From Deferribacteres bacterium (GTDB lineage: Bacteria; Nitrospirota; Thermodesulfovibrionia; UBA6902), in assembly GCA_013152795.1 (NCBI GenBank), contig JAADFS010000003.1:1-10762 (forward strand): a DNA stretch of 10,762 nt, read 5' to 3'. This document shows, one piece after another, positions 7,962 through 10,762 of the stretch. The position numbers and the translations under genes are program-made. Each line of letters begins with the position of its first letter. The first letter of the stretch is position 1. The notes below the pieces were generated by a model that saw nothing but the letters and a program-made list of their open reading frames with translations, searched no databases and was not told where the DNA came from.

Positions 7962-7992
7962 TTGCTTGCAATAATATTTTAAATACTATAAT
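7962..7992 (+). promoter_or_regulatory. Possible scpA promoter with near-leaderless start
   Basis: A perfect TATAAT at 7987-7992 ends 8 bases before the scpA ATG. Possible -35 boxes are TTGCAA (7966-7971, spacing 15) or TTGCTT (7962-7967, spacing 19). Both spacings are off the optimum of 17. A start at the usual distance from this -10 would leave only one or two bases of leader. The surrounding DNA is so AT-rich that a chance TATAAT is quite possible. Confidence 0.35.
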
Positions 7993-8000
7993 ATTCTGTA

Positions 8001-8867
8001 ATGCCGGAGGTACTGGAAGCGACCAGCGTATATCAGGCCGGGCACCAGAAAACGCCCGGAACTCCATCCCCGGAATCCGTAAGCACGCCCGGGGCACGCG
8101 GCGGTTTTCTCTTTAAACTTCCCGCCTTTGAAGGGCCCCTTGACCTGCTCCTTCACCTGATAAAAGAAAACAGGATAGACATATACGATATCCCCATAGT
8201 CCAGATCACACGCCAGTATACGGCCTACCTTGACCTCATGCAGGAGCTCAACCTGGAGATCGCCGGTGAATTTCTCGTTATGGCGGCGACACTTATACAT
8301 ATCAAGTCAAGGATGCTCCTCCCCGCTGATGAAGAGGAAAAGGAAGAGCCTGCGGAGGACCCGAGGGCTGAGCTTGTTCAGAGGCTGCTTGAATACCGGG
8401 CATACAAGGAGTCCTGCCTGCACCTGAGAAAGAGGGAGGATATATGGAAGGATGTATTCCGGAGAGCCGCCCCTGACAAGAATGACATTGAATTTGAACC
8501 CGAGCCCCTGCTCTTTGAGGCGAATGTCTTTGATCTCATATCCGCGTTTCAGAGACTCATGGAAAGGGCACCGGAACAGGCCGTTGAGATAACGAGGGAG
8601 AAGCTTACCGTGGCGGACAGGATAAATTATGTTGTGGAGCGCCTTGAAAGGGAAGACGGGATAAGGTTTGAGGATCTCTTTGAAGAGGGCTGCACAAGAC
8701 TGACCCTGATAGTGACGTTTCTCGCCCTTCTTGAACTGGTCAGACTGGGTCTTGCAAGGATATACCAGGAAAGGGCATTCGGTGTAATATGGGTTATGAA
8801 TCCCCGGGCATCATCAGGGGCGGTGGAAGAAGCCCTGCCTCAGGATGCCGCCGGTCATCCCCGCTGA
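8001..8867 (+). CDS. scpA: Segregation and condensation protein A
   Basis: ScpA is the kleisin subunit that bridges the Smc ATPase heads and holds ScpB in the bacterial condensin, which compacts and separates new chromosomes. The 288-residue protein begins with about 35 poorly structured residues rich in Pro, Ser and Thr. The family N-terminal block then follows, LPAFEGPLDLLLHLI (40-54), continuing to IAGEFLVMAATLIHIKSRMLL (88-108). An acidic linker lies near 110-121. The C-terminal winged-helix region with FLALLELVRLG (240-250) should contact Smc. The ATG at 8001 is the only good start, because an in-frame TAA lies just upstream. It has no ribosome binding site. The usual partner scpB does not follow. 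Instead the gene's last 13 bases overlap a convergent HEAT-repeat gene. Confidence 0.95.
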   Translation: MPEVLEATSVYQAGHQKTPGTPSPESVSTPGARGGFLFKLPAFEGPLDLLLHLIKENRIDIYDIPIVQITRQYTAYLDLMQELNLEIAGEFLVMAATLIHIKSRMLLPADEEEKEEPAEDPRAELVQRLLEYRAYKESCLHLRKREDIWKDVFRRAAPDKNDIEFEPEPLLFEANVFDLISAFQRLMERAPEQAVEITREKLTVADRINYVVERLEREDGIRFEDLFEEGCTRLTLIVTFLALLELVRLGLARIYQERAFGVIWVMNPRASSGAVEEALPQDAAGHPR

Positions 8868-9235
8868 CCCCTTATCTCCTGTATTGCCTCGATTACGGTC
8901 TCCCGCACCATCTCATTTTCGTCGGAGACGGCTTCCTCCAGAAAGCGCGTGGCGTCGGTGTGCCCGATGATGCCGAGGACATAGGCTGCATCGCCGCGGA
9001 TGGTCGGATTCGGGTCCCTGAGCTTCTCTGCAATTCCGGGAATCGCCCGGACAATATGTTCCATGCCCTCTTCCCTGAGGGTCTCCACAAGCGCCACTGC
9101 GCCGATCCTGACCCTGCTTCTCTCATCACCGATCAGGTCTCCTATAATGGCATAGAGGCCTTTATCGTGCCTGAACATATCCACGATGTTCTCGAGAAAG
9201 CCCTTTTCCATGTAGTCGGCGATCATTTTTTTCAT
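8855..9235 (-). CDS. HEAT-repeat protein
   Basis: This 126-residue protein is built almost wholly of HEAT-type helical pairs at about residues 27-54, 63-90 and 94-123. Each has the usual D-x-x-x-x-V/I-R-x-x-A-x-x-x-L/I spacing, for example DPNPTIRGDAAYVLGIIG (74-91) and DENEMVRETVIEAIQEI (105-121). HEAT repeats are protein-binding scaffolds, so it probably binds a partner protein rather than acting as an enzyme. There is no signal peptide or membrane segment. The start ATG is preceded by AAGAAG, an acceptable ribosome binding site. Its 3' end overlaps scpA by 13 bases in convergent orientation, and it is the only gene right of the putative origin that runs against the inferred replication direction. 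A link to chromosome condensation is possible but rests only on position. Confidence 0.85.
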   Translation of the reverse strand: MKKMIADYMEKGFLENIVDMFRHDKGLYAIIGDLIGDERSRVRIGAVALVETLREEGMEHIVRAIPGIAEKLRDPNPTIRGDAAYVLGIIGHTDATRFLEEAVSDENEMVRETVIEAIQEIRGQRG

Positions 9236-9256
9236 GATATTATCTTCTTTTTTACC

Positions 9257-9484
9257 TTATAGCGGCATAAAGACATCGCCTGCGGGCAAGGGAGGCTGCC
9301 GGAAAAGCTTTATCTGCGATACCTTCAGGGAATACTCCGCACAGCATATTGACGTCTTTTTGAACTTCACCCTCCATTATTTCCTGCAATAAAGAGTTAC
9401 TTCCGATATCCCATCGCTTTATAAAGGTTTTACGGCAGCCTCCCTTGCCGGTTTATGCAACATTAAGGTTTACAGCGGCATAAA
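9257..9484. repeat. Direct repeat flanking the inverted repeat
   Basis: TTATAGCGGCATAAA at 9257-9271 and TTACAGCGGCATAAA at 9470-9484 match at 14 of 15 bases in the same orientation and bracket the inverted repeat. At 15 bases they are long for a target-site duplication but could be an old one, or part of a repeat family. The first copy overlaps the outer GCATAAA of the inverted repeat. Confidence 0.6.
9265..9458. repeat. Large imperfect inverted repeat, MITE-like
   Basis: The left arm at 9285-9313 and right arm at 9421-9449 are reverse complements at 27 of 29 positions, with a 107-base spacer. The shared core is GGCAAGGGAGGCTGCCG. Outside the arms, GCATAAA (9265-9271) and TTTATGC (9452-9458) are also inverted, with uneven spacing (13 and 2 bases). 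Each arm can itself fold on a GGCA/TGCC stem. The whole could form a cruciform or a long RNA hairpin. A non-autonomous mobile element or a repeated intergenic palindrome is the likeliest explanation. I see no transposase or target duplication. Confidence 0.7.
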
Positions 9485-9572
9485 AATGCCCGTTGTTCAG
9501 AGGGTGCAGAAAAAACATATTCCATCTCATAGCCGTTGAACCCGCAACCCGCAACCCGGTTTGCAACATTAA
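9448..9572. repeat. Second direct repeat pair
   Basis: CCGGTTTATGCAACATTAA at 9448-9466 and CCGGTTTGCAACATTAA at 9556-9572 are identical apart from two extra bases (AT) in the first copy. The copies start 108 bases apart. The first copy begins inside the right arm of the inverted repeat, so the two structures are interleaved. No function can be read from it. Confidence 0.6.
9539..9559. repeat. Short tandem repeat of a 7-base unit
   Basis: Three head-to-tail copies of AACCCGC lie here, the third ending in G instead of C. The run leads directly into the second copy of the CCGGTTT direct repeat. Such a short array could arise by slippage, and no regulatory role is evident. Confidence 0.6.
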
Positions 9573-9628
9573 ATAATAATCGGAAGTGTGTTATAGTGTC
9601 AAAAAACCATGAAACCCGGCGGAGGACT

Positions 9629-9658
9629 TTGACATTTGGGACGGAATTTCTGTATGTT
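9629..9658 (+). promoter_or_regulatory. Probable promoter of the PHP-domain gene
   Basis: A perfect TTGACA at 9629-9634 is followed after 18 bases by TATGTT at 9653-9658, four of six matches to TATAAT. The -10 box ends 8 bases before the ATG at 9667, so transcription would start one or two bases ahead of the coding region. The PHP gene has no ribosome binding site in the normal window, which fits a leaderless or near-leaderless message. The downstream TPR gene is presumably on the same transcript. Confidence 0.5.
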
Positions 9659-9666
9659 ACACTGTT

Positions 9667-10320
9667 ATGATTGATCTGCATACACATACCATGTTCAGCG
9701 ACGGTGTGCTTCTGCCGTCGGAGCTTGTCCGGAGGGCGTACGCCGCGGGTTATACGGCAATAGCCCTGACAGACCACGTGGATATGTCGAATATCGACTT
9801 TGTGGTTCCGAGGATTGCAGAGGCGGCAGGTGAACTCTGTAAATATTCCGGCATAATCATTATCCCCGGCGCGGAGATTACACATGTACCGCCTGAGCTT
9901 ATCGGCGGCATGGTGGAGAAGGCCAGGAGCCTGGGCGCCAAGATAGTCGTGGTCCACGGCGAGACCGTTACCGAACCTGTTGTTCCGGGGACAAACCGGG
10001 CGGGTATAAAGGCCCGTGCGGATATCCTTTCCCATCCGGGCCTGATCAGTGCCGAGGACGCCGCACTGGCGCGGGACAACGGGGTTGCGCTTGAGATTAC
10101 ATCAAGAAAGGGGCACAGTCTTTCAAACGGCCACGTTGCAAAGGTGGCGGCCGCAACAGGCGCGGCCATGGTGATAAATACGGATTCCCATGCGCCGGAA
10201 GACCTCATTGAGCGTGAATATGCAAAGACGGTCCTCCGTGCAGCCGGTATCCCGGAGGAAGATATGGAGAGTATATTTGCAAATTCCCGGAAGCTCGTGG
10301 ATAAAATCGGGAGGATTTAG
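9667..10320 (+). CDS. PHP-domain metal-dependent phosphoesterase (histidinol-phosphatase-like)
   Basis: This 217-residue protein is a stand-alone PHP domain, a TIM-barrel-like fold that hydrolyses phosphoesters with a cluster of two or three metal ions. The full ligand set is visible: His5 and His7 (DLHTHT), Asp12, Asp36-His37 (TDHVD), Glu70 (GAE), His97 (VVHGE), His123 (LSHPG), and Asp173 and His175 (NTDSH). It is therefore probably an active enzyme. Family members include histidinol phosphatases, nucleoside or oligonucleotide phosphatases and domains of polymerases, so the substrate cannot be fixed. No his genes are nearby. Because the first metal ligands are residues 5 and 7, the ATG at 9667 is a tight and convincing start, though it lacks a ribosome binding site. 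The next gene begins on the base after its stop. Confidence 0.9.
   Translation: MIDLHTHTMFSDGVLLPSELVRRAYAAGYTAIALTDHVDMSNIDFVVPRIAEAAGELCKYSGIIIIPGAEITHVPPELIGGMVEKARSLGAKIVVVHGETVTEPVVPGTNRAGIKARADILSHPGLISAEDAALARDNGVALEITSRKGHSLSNGHVAKVAAATGAAMVINTDSHAPEDLIEREYAKTVLRAAGIPEEDMESIFANSRKLVDKIGRI
10309..10314 (+). promoter_or_regulatory. Strong ribosome binding site of the TPR gene
   Basis: GGGAGG lies within the last codons of the PHP gene, 6 bases before the ATG at 10321. The upstream gene's TAG directly abuts that ATG. This fixes the start of the TPR gene and supports translation coupled to the PHP gene. Confidence 0.75.
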
Positions 10321-10762
10321 ATGCCCAAGGCCATAAAGAAAAGACCCCCCAAGAAAAAGCCCGTTCCGGAAAAAGAGGTAAAGAGCGCAGCACTGCACGC
10401 GCTGGAGGCACTCAGGAAACGGCAGAGACAGGCGATAATCGCCGCATCGGCGGTGGTTGCCGTGATCATCCTGTACGTAATCTATGCACTCTATTCTTCT
10501 TCTGCCGCAGACAAGGCATATTCTTTTGAGACAGAGGCCTACAAGTATTATTACGTAACCGGCACTGACGAGGTCCTAACCGGCAAAGACAGATGGAAAA
10601 AGGCACTGGAGCTCTTTCAGAAGTCGGTTGACATCAAGCCCACCCCTACGGCCCTGTTTTATCTCGGCAATTGTTACTTTAATCTGGGCGATTTTGATAA
10701 TGCGATCAGGCAGTACAATGCCTTTATCGATAAGTTCAGCAGTAATAAGGAGATACTGCCCC
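10321..10762 (+). CDS. Membrane-anchored TPR protein (YfgM-like), N-terminal part
   Basis: The frame is open from ATG to the window edge, 147 codons, and the gene continues beyond. The first 37 residues are very rich in Lys and Arg (IKKRPPKKKP near 5-14) and should lie in the cytoplasm. One hydrophobic helix follows at about 38-58 (IIAASAVVAVIILYVIYAL), then a region outside the membrane. A tetratricopeptide repeat starts near 91-107 (RWKKALELFQKSVDIKP) and continues with ALFYLGNCYFNLGDFDNAI (111-129). This layout resembles YfgM and other periplasmic TPR proteins that hold partners at the inner membrane. The family name is a resemblance only, since the C-terminus is missing. It directly follows the PHP gene and is probably co-transcribed with it. 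Confidence 0.8.
   Translation, partial: MPKAIKKRPPKKKPVPEKEVKSAALHALEALRKRQRQAIIAASAVVAVIILYVIYALYSSSAADKAYSFETEAYKYYYVTGTDEVLTGKDRWKKALELFQKSVDIKPTPTALFYLGNCYFNLGDFDNAIRQYNAFIDKFSSNKEILP

Larger units (their letters stand above)
7761..8000. other. Candidate replication origin (oriC) in the dnaA-scpA gap
   Basis: This 240-base gap separates divergently transcribed dnaA and scpA. It contains the dnaA promoter, two DnaA-box-like sites, and an AT-rich block at 7931-8000 in which 58 of 70 bases are A or T, suitable as an unwinding element. It also contains a 9-base inverted repeat, ACAATATAT at 7913-7921 and ATATATTGT at 7946-7954, and an ATAATATT repeat at 7971-7978 and 7988-7995 with a 17-base period. 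Genes on both sides mostly point away from it. No perfect TTATCCACA was found by eye, which lowers certainty. Confidence 0.6.

Noticed and set aside
9285..9449. Inverted repeat read as a transcription terminator
   Set aside because: The 107-base spacer and the absence of a T-run after the stem do not fit an intrinsic terminator. The flanking genes also diverge from this region, so no gene ends here.
9236..9666. CRISPR array or tRNA gene in the intergenic stretch
   Set aside because: The repeats are not regularly spaced, spacers are absent, and I see no cloverleaf or TTCRA-type T-arm.
9609..9670. Mini-frames upstream of the PHP gene: MKPGGGL from ATG 9609, and a 13-codon frame from TTG 9629 ending in TTATGA over the PHP start
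   Set aside because: The GGAGGA at 9621-9626 is only two bases from the TTG, too close for normal initiation, and the TTG lies inside the perfect TTGACA -35 box. A promoter explains the site better.
9463..10035. A 190-codon minus-strand frame over the PHP gene and upstream repeats
   Set aside because: It is antisense to a PHP domain with all metal ligands intact. Its product is rich in Arg, His and Cys and has no recognisable domain.

Overview
The window looks like the replication-origin neighbourhood of a Gram-negative bacterial chromosome rather than an accessory island. From position 7760 leftwards, six genes are packed on the minus strand: dnaA, dnaN, gyrB, pyrF, a chorismate-utilising synthase (pabB/trpE type) and a DUF4416 gene. 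Gaps are 44, 15, 15 and 23 bases, and the last pair overlaps by one base, so this reads as one long operon. From 8001 rightwards, scpA, a PHP-domain gene and a membrane-anchored TPR gene lie on the plus strand. Only a small HEAT-repeat gene on the right is reversed. This divergence of transcription at about 7.8-8.0 kb is what a bidirectional origin would give.

The dnaA-scpA gap (7761-8000) carries a good sigma70-type promoter for dnaA, two near-consensus DnaA boxes facing each other, a CTACTA run beside one of them, and a 70-base block (7931-8000) in which 58 bases are A or T. I read it as the probable oriC. A second non-coding stretch (9236-9666) holds a large imperfect inverted repeat (27 of 29 bases match between arms) and several shorter direct and tandem repeats. 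It resembles a decayed miniature mobile element.

The genes cover initiation (DnaA), processivity (beta clamp), supercoiling (GyrB) and chromosome condensation (ScpA). Pyrimidine (PyrF) and folate or tryptophan precursor synthesis (PabB/TrpE) share the initiator operon. recF is absent between dnaN and gyrB, gyrA does not follow gyrB, and scpB does not follow scpA.

The host is probably a Nitrospirota or Desulfobacterota-type bacterium. This rests on the long GyrB with the Gram-negative insert, the DUF4416 gene and the gene order. It is an inference from memory of family distributions with no search behind it, so it is low to moderate in confidence. I found no clear new defence or mobile system. 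The most unusual items are the repeat-rich 9.25-9.57 kb stretch, the compact origin layout, two promoters placed to give almost leaderless mRNAs, and the mixed PabB/TrpE signature.
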